DNA of 64,000 nt from Coriobacteriaceae bacterium (GTDB lineage: Bacteria; Actinomycetota; Coriobacteriia; Coriobacteriales; UMGS124): the NCBI GenBank assembly GCA_019421015.1, contig JAHZGC010000020.1, positions 5,822-69,821 on the forward strand, given 5' to 3'. The position numbers and the translations under genes were made by a program. Positions 25,607 to 34,379 of this stretch are shown piece after piece. The notes under the pieces are model-generated. The model searched no databases. It was given only the letters and a program-made list of their open reading frames with translations, and was not told the origin of the DNA. Within the stretch, counting starts at the first letter, position 1. The number at the start of each line of letters is the position of its first letter.

Positions 25607-26995
25607 CTACCCCCAATCGACAAACGACGGCGGTGCAAAGTCACCCGGCTTCGTAGCAACCTCCAGCTCGGAACCCAGGCACAGCGTCATATACAGCGGA
25701 AGATAGTAGACGCTCTTTCCCAGGCGCTCCTCGCGCGAAACATTATGCTCGGAGAGCACGTAGGCCTCGTCAATAGCATACTCTTGGGTGCCAAGTAAAT
25801 TGTTCAAAGCCGTATGCAGCTTGTAGTCTTTGCCCGACTTAACCTCGATAGGGATTATCGACCCTGCACCGGTCTCGATGAGAAAATCGACTTCGCCCTT
25901 GCGGTTGTTGTTGTAGTAGCACAGCTCGTATCCGGCCGATTTAAGCTCCTGAGCGACTGCGTTCTCGTAGACGGCGCCAAAGTTGACCGAGCGAGAACCT
26001 TCTATAACGTCCATGGCGATCACGTTGGGATAGCGCACCATGAGCAGGCCCACATCCGACGAGTAGAGCTTGAACTTCCTGCGCTCCAGGCTACGTCGCA
26101 GTGGGCGTGACGGCTCGGTCGCCAAGCAGGTTGGCAACGCCACTCCCGCCCCGGCAAGCCACTCGAAATCGTCCTCGAACCGCGCGTAGGTGGCCCCTTG
26201 TTTGAGCGACCCCAGAACAAACCGCTTGTTGACCTTCGCCAGCTCGCCCGGGAGCGCCTGGTAGATGGCCTCCACAAAAAGCGACCGTCCGTTGGCGTAG
26301 CGGATGATGTCGGCACCGTATTGGCTCACGATATCGGACTGCACCTCGCGCACCGCCGCCAAGTCGTTCTTCGAGTCGATGAACCTTTGAACGACCTCGG
26401 GCATTCCCCCGACCACGATAAAGAGGCGGTACAGCCGCACAAGGCGGTCATGGAGGGCCACCTCAAGAGGACGTTTATCGCGATAGGCCGCGCGAATCTC
26501 GTCAATCACGCGGGCAGGTACTTGCAAGGCCCAGCAGAACTCCTCGAAGTCCAGGGGATACATGCGCTCCTCGTGCAGGTATCCCACGGGAAACGAGCGG
26601 ATCCCCCGGAGCTCGACCCCCAGCAGCGACCCCGATAGAACCAGGTCGAAGCGGTCCTGCTCTACAAGGAACTTCGCCACCGTGAGCATATCGGGACTCG
26701 CTTGAATCTCGTCAAAGAAGACAAGCGTCCGGCCAGCGTCGAGCGGCTGTTTGGACAGCAGCGAAAGGCGCGTCACCAGCTCATCGCTGTCTTGCGCGGC
26801 AGTCAAAAGCGATGCGGCGTCCTCGTTGTCCAGGAAGTTGACCTCAATGTAGTTCGCGTAGTGCTGGCGGGCGAACTCGCGGACCGTGAACGTTTTGCCC
26901 GTCTGCCGCGCGCCGCTCAGCAAAAAAGCCTTGGGCCTCTCGCCCTGCGCAGCACGCCATGCCTCAAGGCGAGCAGCCATCTTTCTTGCCAGCAT
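25607..26995 (-). CDS. AAA-type ATPase with C-terminal DUF4143 domain
   Basis: A 462-residue P-loop protein of the common ATPase/DUF4143 family of unknown role. Walker A (SGARQTGKTFT) is near residues 27-37, Walker B (TLVFFDEIQ) near 88-96, sensor residues LVLSGSLLG near 121, and the C-terminal nuclease-like DUF4143 region has AVAQELKSAGYELCYY followed by GEVDFLIE and IPIEVKSGKDYK near 380-420, a PD-(D/E)XK-like D...E-x-K pattern. ATG 26995 follows GGAGGACC. The promoter side carries three phased direct repeats. It converges closely with the HipA-like gene. Confidence 0.85.
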   Translation of the reverse strand: MLARKMAARLEAWRAAQGERPKAFLLSGARQTGKTFTVREFARQHYANYIEVNFLDNEDAASLLTAAQDSDELVTRLSLLSKQPLDAGRTLVFFDEIQASPDMLTVAKFLVEQDRFDLVLSGSLLGVELRGIRSFPVGYLHEERMYPLDFEEFCWALQVPARVIDEIRAAYRDKRPLEVALHDRLVRLYRLFIVVGGMPEVVQRFIDSKNDLAAVREVQSDIVSQYGADIIRYANGRSLFVEAIYQALPGELAKVNKRFVLGSLKQGATYARFEDDFEWLAGAGVALPTCLATEPSRPLRRSLERRKFKLYSSDVGLLMVRYPNVIAMDVIEGSRSVNFGAVYENAVAQELKSAGYELCYYNNNRKGEVDFLIETGAGSIIPIEVKSGKDYKLHTALNNLLGTQEYAIDEAYVLSEHNVSREERLGKSVYYLPLYMTLCLGSELEVATKPGDFAPPSFVDWG

Positions 26996-27005
26996 AAGGT
27001 CCTCC

Positions 27006-27089
27006 TTGTAGCTAGTACAGAAAGAAACATGTCCATTATTGTAGCTAGTACAGAAAGAATTGACCCCAAAACGGCATCTAGTACAGAAA
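27006..27089 (-). repeat. Three direct repeats at 33-bp period upstream of the ATPase gene
   Basis: CTAGTACAGAAA occurs at 27012, 27045 and 27078, exactly 33 bp apart. The first two copies extend to TTGTAGCTAGTACAGAAAGAA. They lie between the ATPase start and the end of the LysR gene; the third overlaps the LysR 3' end. They are candidate operators for the ATPase gene. Confidence 0.6.
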
Positions 27090-28010
27090 CCCCTCCCCCA
27101 GCGGCGCGGGCCAGCTGCCGCGCAGACGCTCGACCACCTCGGGGCGGCCGCAGTACTCCACAAACGCGCGCAGGCCCGGGTTGGGGTTGCTGGCGCGCCA
27201 CGCCACCACGATCTCGCAGGTAAAGTCGAGCCCGCTCACCGGCACCCAGGTGAGCGCGGGGTTGCCGGCGATGGCCAAGAAGCGCGGCATCGTGGCCACC
27301 CCCATGCCCGAGGCCACCATGGCGATCGCGTCGTCCACGCTCTCGGTCATCTTGATCTGCTCGCGGCGCAGGCCGTTGGCTACCAGCTGCCGGTACATCG
27401 AGTCCATGCTCGCCGACCGGTGGCCGTTCATGTAGACCGCGTCGTCCTGCAGGTCCTGCACCGTCACGCTCGCCCTACCGGCCAGCGGATGCCCGGAGCT
27501 CATGGCCGCACAGAAGTAGCGTTCGGCAAAGAAGGGCACCGTCGCAAGCTCGGGGCGCAGGTCGGTCTCGTGGACCTCCACCAGGGCGGCGTCCAGGGCC
27601 CCCGAGGCCACCATCTCGGCCAGCTGCTGCCACTCGGCCACGCGCACGCGCACGTCGAGCCGGGGCTGTTCCTCGCGCAGCCCCTGAAACAGCGCTGCGA
27701 ACGCCGTGAGTGCGCCGTGGTAACCGATGCGCACCAGCGAGGCGCGCCCACCGTGCACGCTGCGGGCCCGCGCGAACGACTCGTCGTAGACCGACAGGAT
27801 GCGCCTGAACCCCTCGAGCATCACCGTGCCCTGCTCGGTGAGCGACACCCGGCCCTTCTCGCGCAATAGCAGTTCCAGGCCCGTCTCGCGCTCGAGCTCG
27901 CGCATCTGCACCGACATCGCCGGCTGCGAGACACCCACCTCCTCGGCCGCCCGGGTGAGGTTCAGGTGCTCGGCCACGCTCACAAAGCAGCGCATCCTAA
28001 ACAGGTCCAC
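27078..28010 (-). CDS. LysR-family transcriptional regulator
   Basis: A 310-residue LysR-type regulator. The N-terminal winged helix contains RAAEEVGVSQPAMSVQMREL (about residues 20-39), followed by the linker helix and a two-lobed effector domain. I kept GTG 28010 with GGGAAGG nearby; a start at the ATG coding MRCF, five codons on, is also possible. It diverges from the reductase at 28258, with 247 bp between them, the standard LysR arrangement. It most likely activates that reductase in response to its substrate or a breakdown product. Confidence 0.88.
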   Translation of the reverse strand: MDLFRMRCFVSVAEHLNLTRAAEEVGVSQPAMSVQMRELERETGLELLLREKGRVSLTEQGTVMLEGFRRILSVYDESFARARSVHGGRASLVRIGYHGALTAFAALFQGLREEQPRLDVRVRVAEWQQLAEMVASGALDAALVEVHETDLRPELATVPFFAERYFCAAMSSGHPLAGRASVTVQDLQDDAVYMNGHRSASMDSMYRQLVANGLRREQIKMTESVDDAIAMVASGMGVATMPRFLAIAGNPALTWVPVSGLDFTCEIVVAWRASNPNPGLRAFVEYCGRPEVVERLRGSWPAPLGEGFLY

Positions 28011-28257
28011 GAGCCTTCCCGCCCTTCTCGCCGTGCTTCTCCATTGATGGCGATTTTACTGCGATGAGCTGGTACTATAAATCCTCTTTATGGCTGGATG
28101 AACAAGTTTCAGCTCCCTTCTGGGCCAAAGAGCCGTAGGCTTCTTCCCAGCATCGCAGCCTGCGGACAACCCGGGAGCCGCAGAGAGGCGCACAAGCCAA
28201 GCCCCGCTGCCGATGCCGCCCATCACGCTTACAAGAATCCATACAGGAACTAAGGGG

Positions 28258-30003
28258 ATGCGAATCATGGAAATGACTCGTCGTGGGTTTGTTGCGTCTG
28301 CCTCTGCCGCCGCCGGCCTTGTGGGGAGCGGTCTGGGCGCCACGTTCGCCATGGCCGACGAAGCTGCCGAGCAGACCGCTGTCAGCGGGGACGCGTTCGT
28401 CTGGCCGGGCGAGGAGCCCCAGATCGACGACGCCGACATCGTCGAGACCGTGGACACCGAGATCCTCGTCTGCGGCGCCGGCCACGCCGGTATGATCGCC
28501 GCGGCGTCGGCCGCCACCGAGGGCGCCAAGACTCTGGTCATCGAGAAGAACCCCGTGACCGGCACCACCCGCTCCTACATCGGCGCCCTGAACTCGCGCG
28601 CCCACAGGGAGATGGGCCTCGAAATCGACGCCCAGGCCATCGCCAACGACCTGGTGCGCTACGCCAGCGGCCGCTGCGACCAGCGCCTCATCAACCTGTG
28701 GGTCAACGAGTCGGGTGCGACCCTGGACTGGCTCGAGGATCTTGTGAGCCCCTACGGCATCGAGATGCGCGCCGAGCCGGCCGTAGGCGACGGCCACGAG
28801 GGCGTCTACATGCGCGGTCTCTCGCACCACCGCCCCATCCTCTCGAACACCCTCGCGTACCAGGCGACCTTCTCGGACACCGGAGCCTGCGACACCGTGG
28901 CCTACTGGCTCGGCAAGCTCGACCAGACCGAGCTCAACCAGGCGCTCGTGGAGATCGCCGAGCAAGCCGGCGCCGAGTACCGCTTCGAGACCCCGCTCGT
29001 AAAGCTCGTCAAGGAGAACGGCGCGGTGACGGGCGCCATCGCCCAGGGGCCTAACGGCTACGTGCGCATCAACGCGTCCAAGGGCGTGGTGCTCTGCTGC
29101 GGCGGCTACGCGGCCGACCCGCAGGTCTACGCGCACCTGAACCCGGCCGACGCCTCGGGCACCACCTTCGCGCTGGTGCAGCCCGGCTGCACCGGAGAGG
29201 GCATCCGCGCCGGCATCTGGGCCGGCGGCCGCAAAGACGAGGTGCCCACCGCCATGCTGTTCGACCGCGGCGGCGTGGCGCCCGGCACCCCCACTGGCGC
29301 CCCCTACCAGGGCTATCCCGTGTGGTACGGCAGCCAGCCCTTCCTCAAGCTCGACCTTGACGGCAAGCGTTTCTCCAACGAGGCGGCTCCCTACGACGTG
29401 ACCCTGCACATGCTCGACGGCCGCAAGAGCAAGCTCGAGGCCATGCTCTTCGACTCTCAGGCATGGCCGCAGATCGAGGCCTTCGACACCATCAGCTGCT
29501 CGCGCCTGGTGCTCTCGCCCACCGAGCCCGCCACGGGTGAAGGCTGCGGCGAGGACGTGTTCTGGGGCTGGGTGCAGGAGGGCATCGAGATGGGCCTCGT
29601 CTTCAAGTGCGATACCGTGGAGGAAATCGCCGAGCAGCTGGGCCTGCCTGTGGAGCAGACCCTGGCCTCGGTGGAGCGCTACAACGCCGCAGCCCACGCC
29701 GGCGTCGACGACGAGTTCGGCAAGCCCGCCAAGGACCTCTTTGCCCTCGAGAACCCGCCCTACTACGGCGTGCTGCTGGGATCGTGGACGCTGTGCACCC
29801 TCGACGGCCTCATCATCGACGAGGACTGCCGCGTGCTCGACGCCGCCTCGGGCGACCCCATCGAGGGGCTCTACGCCGCCGGCAACAACTCGGGCGCGTT
29901 CTTTAGCAACAGCTACCCCGAGCTGCATCCCGGCGTTGTCTGCGGCCGCGGCATGACCGAGGCGCGCCACGCGACGCTGCACGCCCTGGGAAAGCTGGCG
30001 TAA
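28258..30003 (+). CDS. Tat-exported FAD-dependent reductase, LysR-linked
   Basis: Extracytoplasmic flavoprotein, 581 residues. Tat signal TRRGFVASASAAAGL at residues 6-38 (AMA cleavage). The FAD fold (EILVCGAGHAGMIAAASAA) is near 72-90, TRSYIGALNS near 105, and the end reads GLYAAGNNSGAFFSNSYP...CGRGMTEARHA. The IGALNS block places it with the products of 30941 and 34380 in one subgroup. The start could be ATG 28258 or 28267; an AAGGGG site favours either. It diverges from a LysR regulator. No cytochrome or FMN domain is present, so electrons must come from separate carriers. Substrate unknown. Confidence 0.9.
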   Translation: MRIMEMTRRGFVASASAAAGLVGSGLGATFAMADEAAEQTAVSGDAFVWPGEEPQIDDADIVETVDTEILVCGAGHAGMIAAASAATEGAKTLVIEKNPVTGTTRSYIGALNSRAHREMGLEIDAQAIANDLVRYASGRCDQRLINLWVNESGATLDWLEDLVSPYGIEMRAEPAVGDGHEGVYMRGLSHHRPILSNTLAYQATFSDTGACDTVAYWLGKLDQTELNQALVEIAEQAGAEYRFETPLVKLVKENGAVTGAIAQGPNGYVRINASKGVVLCCGGYAADPQVYAHLNPADASGTTFALVQPGCTGEGIRAGIWAGGRKDEVPTAMLFDRGGVAPGTPTGAPYQGYPVWYGSQPFLKLDLDGKRFSNEAAPYDVTLHMLDGRKSKLEAMLFDSQAWPQIEAFDTISCSRLVLSPTEPATGEGCGEDVFWGWVQEGIEMGLVFKCDTVEEIAEQLGLPVEQTLASVERYNAAAHAGVDDEFGKPAKDLFALENPPYYGVLLGSWTLCTLDGLIIDEDCRVLDAASGDPIEGLYAAGNNSGAFFSNSYPELHPGVVCGRGMTEARHATLHALGKLA

Positions 30004-30054
30004 GACGCAGCGAAGAAGCCCGCGGGGTCCCGGATGGTGTGCGGGGTCCCGCAG

Positions 30055-30309
30055 GTGTGCGGCTGCGCAGCACGGCTGAGAGCATAGCGACCCCTTGCTC
30101 GGTAAATACATGGGGGATGTGCCGCCTGCCCCCTCTCCCATCTCCTTTTGAGGTCGCAATTTGCGACCTCAAAAAACGCCCTCTTCTTTTGTCAACCGAA
30201 AGCAAAACTTCTCTGGAAAACGCGCCTGGTTGCGCCGGACGGCTTCATTGATGCGCTTAGTCTCCACCTGGTAAAGCATGGCCAAGTCGCTGTCGAGCAT
30301 GACCTGCAT
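30055..30309 (-). pseudogene. Frameshifted remnant of an ORF6N-domain protein
   Basis: The minus strand reads MQVMLDSDLAMLYQ and then INEAVRRNQARFPEKFCFRL, then stops after a run of T. The adjacent frame continues LRSQIATS...RRHIPHVFTEQGVAMLSAVLRS. Together this is the ORF6N domain, found in phage- and plasmid-derived DNA-binding proteins, broken by a single-base shift in the homopolymer near 30170 and truncated at its C-terminus. It is a trace of a mobile element. Confidence 0.7.
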
Positions 30310-30940
30310 GCCTCAAACTGTATGGATAAGGTTCTCGATCGGAGCATTGTCGCAACAGGAACCCGCATCCCACCTCCCGCCGTCGAACCGCTGCCCCGGC
30401 TGCCTTGAGATTCGTGCAACCGGGGCGGCGGTTCTCCCGCAACGCCAAAACCCGAGATGCTTCCGCAAGAAGGGGGTTCTGGATAGGCACGGGGCGCCCC
30501 GATGTTGCCGGTCTGCACACAAGGGGAGAAACCCTCGCGGCCAACACCCTCCTAACCTGCGGGTTTATCGGGCACCCTCGCGCACACGGGGGCCTCTCCC
30601 CCGGCACGGCCGACTAGGTAGGCGTCCGCGCCTAGCCAGAACCCCGATTCTGCGGAAAGACCTGGCCTCCGGCCGTATCCGCGAAAACCATGTCCGCGAC
30701 CGTCTGGTCGTCTCCTTGAATCGAACGTCTGCAGAAAACCGATTGTCGCCGCGTTTCCCCCTACCGTCCCACTCCCCCGCTCACCCTACCACCTTCCGTA
30801 GTAAATCGACCCCCACGCCCGGCTTGCTCCCCTTGGCGGTATGTCCATCGGGGGCCTTCTCCCCTACGCTCATGAACCAGTCGCCTCACGTTTGGCGACC
30901 GGCACACACCCACCCCATCTAGAGCAGAAGGAGAAACCCC
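30310..30940. other. Gene-free stretch, 631 bp
   Basis: Together with the remnant above this fills the 937-bp gap between two reductase genes. The open frames here have Pro/Arg-rich shadow-like composition and no ribosome sites. I see no RNA gene. The final 60 bp should hold the promoter and the AGAAGGAG site of the 30941 reductase. Confidence 0.5.
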
Positions 30941-32644
30941 ATGTCCCACGCATCCGTCTCTCGTCGCGCTTTTATTGGAGCCACGGGCACGGTAGCCGCC
31001 ACCGCCACCCTGGCCGGCGTCTCCAAACCTGTCCGAGCCGACGAGGCCGAACCCGCCGACGCCCCCTACATCCCCGCCTTCATGACCGCCCCCGACTCCG
31101 TGGACGACGCCCAAATTGCAGAGACCTTCGACTGCGACGTGCTCGTCATCGGTGCTGGAATTGCAGGCATCGCCGCCGTGCGAGCCGCCACCGAAGCGGG
31201 CGCCAGCGTCATCGCCATCGACAAATGTGAGACCTACGGCGTGCGCTCGTCTAAGTACGGCGCCCTCAACTCCTCGGTCCACAAAGCCCTGGGCCAGCCC
31301 GAGCTCGACCCGGCCCGCGTGGTCAACGAGCTGCAGAAATGCATGGGCTACCGCGGCGATCAGCAGCTGCTGATGCACTGGGGCACCCACTCCGGCGAGG
31401 ACTTCGACTGGTGGCTCGAACCCGTGGAATACGACCTTCTCATGGCCGACACCGACCAGCCGCCAGCAGACAGCCAGCTGTGGATCAAGCCGACCCACTG
31501 GCCCCATGACGACAGCTACTACTGGCTCGACGAAAACCGCCCCTGCGTCATCGGGGAGCTGGCCTTTGTGAGCGCCGACCCCTCCAAAGCCGGGCACATC
31601 CCCGTGTGCGAGGCCAACGCCCGGCACGCCATCGACCTCGGCGCCGAGTTTCAGTTCTGCACCTTTGGCCGCTACCTGGAGAAAGACAGCGAGGGCCGCG
31701 TGAGCGGTGCCGTCGCCCAGCGCCAGGACGGGACCTACGTGCGCTACAACGCCGCCAGGGGCGTGATCTTGGCCTGCGGCGACATGGGCTCCAACCCCGA
31801 GATGGTGAGCTACTACCTACCCTGGGCCGCCGGGTACCAGTCGCGCTACAACACCGTGGACTGCAACGTCGACAAGGCCAACACCGGAGACGGCCACCGC
31901 ATGGGCCTGTGGGCAGGCGCCGTCATGGAAGACGGGCCCCTGGCCCCCATGACCCACAACGTGGGCAACCCCTCGTGCGTGGGTGTGGATCCGTTCCTAC
32001 TGCTCAACGCCCGCGGCGAGCGCTTTATGAACGAGGATGTCACCGGTCAGGACATCGAGAACGCCATAGCCCGGCAGCCCGGTTACACCGCGTGGCAAAT
32101 CCTGGACGCCCGCTGGTGCGAACAGCTCGAGGGGATGCCCTGCGGCATGGCCAACATGACCGGCGTGGTGCCCGACGACCAGTACACCGCCGGTGGAGAA
32201 AAGACCTCACAAGCCAGCTTTGAGGAGAACGCCACAGCCAAGGCCGACAGCCTCGAAGAACTCTTCGACGCCATCGGCTTCGAGGGCGCGGCCAAGGAAC
32301 ACGCCCTGGCCTCCGTCGAACGCTATAACGAACTTGCCCACGCCGGCAGCGACGTTGACTTCGGCAAGGTGGCCTCTCGCCTCTTCCCGGTGGAGACGAG
32401 CCCGTTCTACGCCGTGCAGTTCAACCCCGCGCTCATCCTCGTGGTCATGGGCGGCCTCGTGGTCGACCCCCACACCTGCCAGGCCCTCGACGCCGAGCAC
32501 GATCCCATTCCGGGGCTCTATGTGGCAGGCAACACCATGGGCGGGCGCTTCCTCGTGGACTACCCCACGGTGGTCCAAGGCATCAGTCACTCCTCGTGCA
32601 TGACGTTCGGCCGCCTCGCCGGCACCAGCTGCGCCAACGCATAA
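30941..32644 (+). CDS. Tat-exported FAD-dependent reductase, LuxR-linked
   Basis: Extracytoplasmic flavoprotein, 567 residues. Tat signal SRRAFIGATGTVAAT at residues 7-32 with cleavage near VRA-DEA. The FAD fold (CDVLVIGAGIAGIAAVRAA) is near 66-84, KYGALNSSVHKALG near 104, a MGGLVVDPHTCQALDA block near 501, and GLYVAGNTMGGRF...GISHSSCMTFGRLAG at the end. ATG 30941 has AGAAGGAG at ideal spacing. The LuxR regulator gene at 32659-34164 ends 14 bp away, convergent. Similar in layout to its neighbours at 28258 and 34380, suggesting local duplication followed by divergence. Substrate unknown. Confidence 0.9.
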   Translation: MSHASVSRRAFIGATGTVAATATLAGVSKPVRADEAEPADAPYIPAFMTAPDSVDDAQIAETFDCDVLVIGAGIAGIAAVRAATEAGASVIAIDKCETYGVRSSKYGALNSSVHKALGQPELDPARVVNELQKCMGYRGDQQLLMHWGTHSGEDFDWWLEPVEYDLLMADTDQPPADSQLWIKPTHWPHDDSYYWLDENRPCVIGELAFVSADPSKAGHIPVCEANARHAIDLGAEFQFCTFGRYLEKDSEGRVSGAVAQRQDGTYVRYNAARGVILACGDMGSNPEMVSYYLPWAAGYQSRYNTVDCNVDKANTGDGHRMGLWAGAVMEDGPLAPMTHNVGNPSCVGVDPFLLLNARGERFMNEDVTGQDIENAIARQPGYTAWQILDARWCEQLEGMPCGMANMTGVVPDDQYTAGGEKTSQASFEENATAKADSLEELFDAIGFEGAAKEHALASVERYNELAHAGSDVDFGKVASRLFPVETSPFYAVQFNPALILVVMGGLVVDPHTCQALDAEHDPIPGLYVAGNTMGGRFLVDYPTVVQGISHSSCMTFGRLAGTSCANA

Positions 32645-32658
32645 GGCGGGGCGTCTCG

Positions 32659-34164
32659 CTACCCTCGCACCAGCCGGATCAACTCCTGCTTGCCGTGAAT
32701 TCCCAGCTTCTCGTAGATGTGGCGCATGTGGACCTTCACGGTGCTTTCGGTAATGAACAGCGTGGAGGCCACGGCCGGCGCCGAGTAACCGCGGGCGGCG
32801 AGCTCCATGACCTCGGTCTCGCGCGGCGAAAGGTGGCGTTCCACAGCCAAGGCGCGACATCGGGCGGCCAAAGCGTCGCGCCCGTCGTCAGAGGCGGGAG
32901 CAAGGGAGGGAGTCGACGCCTTAACCAGCAGGTTGGGGGCGGTCATGACGAAGAAGAGGCTCAGCGCCGTAAACGCAATGAGGAACGTCTGGCTCTGGTG
33001 CACCGCCGGCGCCACCGCCCAGCTTACCAGCAACCCCGCGCCCAGGCCCACGACCGCAAGCAAGAAGAACAGCCCCGCGACGCCCACCAGCGGCACCGGT
33101 GCAGCGTCGCGGTCGCACACCACCAGAGCGAAGGCGCAGAGCAGATAGAGGAACATGCCGACCACCATGAGGCCCGAGGCGCTCACGATGGGCACCCCCA
33201 GGAGGCCTGGCACAAAAAAAGCACCCCCTATGAGATAAAACAATGCGGTGAACAGCGTACGCACATGCCAGCGATCGGCACACAGGCTCAGCAACGCAAG
33301 CCCCACCGCCACCACGGCGACGGCCATGACCAGGTAGTAAAAAGCCATGGCCGTCGCCGCCACTTCGTGGCCAAACAGGCTCCAGTGCAGGTCAAACCCG
33401 TTGCCGCTGCGCATGGCGTTAACCTCCCAATGCAGCGCGGCGCAAAACGTAAACGCCACCACACCCGCCAGCCGCCTCCCCTGGGCAAGGAGCAGGCTTC
33501 CGTAGGCACCGACAAACTCGGAAGCTCCCGCATAGATAGGACCCCGGTCTGCCTCTCGAGGACACAGCAACCAGGCCCCCGCAAACGCCAGCGCCACCAA
33601 CGCCTTGAGCGCCCATTCCTGCACGGAGTCGCCGAAATCGAACCACACCACGAGCCCCGTCCACGAGAAAAAGGCTGCCACGACGACAAGGGCGATTCCG
33701 TTGGCACCCAAAAGCAATGCAAGAAGGCCGTAAAGCGGCACGCGATGAAGGGCGACGGTCCACAAGGACAACAGCCCGGCCACAAGCACACCGGCCACCG
33801 CCGCCAGAACGAGCGCAAACGCAAAGCTATAGGCGGGAGCAACAAAAGAGAACGCGCCGAGCAGCACGAGGCCCACGAGCAGAACGCCCCCCGTCGCCCA
33901 CCGCAGCCACGTCGGCCCGACCCGACGCGCCGCAGCCAGCACCACCCCCAGCCCGACGGCGAGCGCCCCCATGTGCACGGCCGCGATCCACGTCGAGGCA
34001 CGCGGCACGTGGTCGGCGTAGGTGCAAGCTATATAAAGGTTCTGCAACCCCAGTTGGAGCACCAGGCACAGGCAGGCAAGCCCAGCAAACGCCCGGAGCC
34101 CTCCCAGCCTGTCTACGGCCGTACGCAGCCCCCCACGTCGCCCGCGAGTCGCAACCGCCTCCAT
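32659..34164 (-). CDS. LuxR-family regulator with N-terminal multi-pass membrane domain
   Basis: A 501-residue membrane-tethered transcription factor. About twelve hydrophobic helices occupy residues 20-410, and the C-terminal LuxR domain reads LSPRETEVMELAARGYSA, then STLFITESTVKVHMRHIYEK and HGKQELIRLVRG. This fusion is characteristic of Eggerthellaceae, where such proteins sit beside inducible reductases. I chose ATG 34164 with a GGGGGAGGG site; a longer start at 34209 has none. It diverges from the 34380 reductase (215-bp gap with an imperfect CTACCTT...AAGGTGGTAG inverted repeat at 34222-34257) and converges with 30941, so it could serve either or both. Confidence 0.88.
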   Translation of the reverse strand: MEAVATRGRRGGLRTAVDRLGGLRAFAGLACLCLVLQLGLQNLYIACTYADHVPRASTWIAAVHMGALAVGLGVVLAAARRVGPTWLRWATGGVLLVGLVLLGAFSFVAPAYSFAFALVLAAVAGVLVAGLLSLWTVALHRVPLYGLLALLLGANGIALVVVAAFFSWTGLVVWFDFGDSVQEWALKALVALAFAGAWLLCPREADRGPIYAGASEFVGAYGSLLLAQGRRLAGVVAFTFCAALHWEVNAMRSGNGFDLHWSLFGHEVAATAMAFYYLVMAVAVVAVGLALLSLCADRWHVRTLFTALFYLIGGAFFVPGLLGVPIVSASGLMVVGMFLYLLCAFALVVCDRDAAPVPLVGVAGLFFLLAVVGLGAGLLVSWAVAPAVHQSQTFLIAFTALSLFFVMTAPNLLVKASTPSLAPASDDGRDALAARCRALAVERHLSPRETEVMELAARGYSAPAVASTLFITESTVKVHMRHIYEKLGIHGKQELIRLVRG

Positions 34165-34379
34165 GGGCCCTCCCCCTCCCCCTGCCACATCCTTTGTCCC
34201 ACTGGCCAACGTTATAGCATTCTACCTTGTAAAAAGCCGTACTACGAAAGGTGGTAGGCCTTTTAGACGGCGGGGATTCCCCCTTTCGACCGATGCGACG
34301 GGGCGCGGGCGCAGCTTACAGTCGTAAACGTCAACGGCACGAGCCATCGTGCGCAACACACCCTAGAAAGGAACCTCCG

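Noticed and set aside
28075..30159. Long minus-strand open frame opposite the 28258 reductase
   Set aside because: It is an artefact of GC-rich codon use on the plus strand; it lacks a ribosome site and domain signatures. The same applies to other long antisense frames, such as 17184-19001, 23212-24798 and 32596-34257.
30278..30922. 214-codon plus-strand frame in the 30-31 kb gap
   Set aside because: Arg/Pro-rich shadow-like composition, no ribosome site, no recognisable domain, and its start overlaps the ORF6N remnant.
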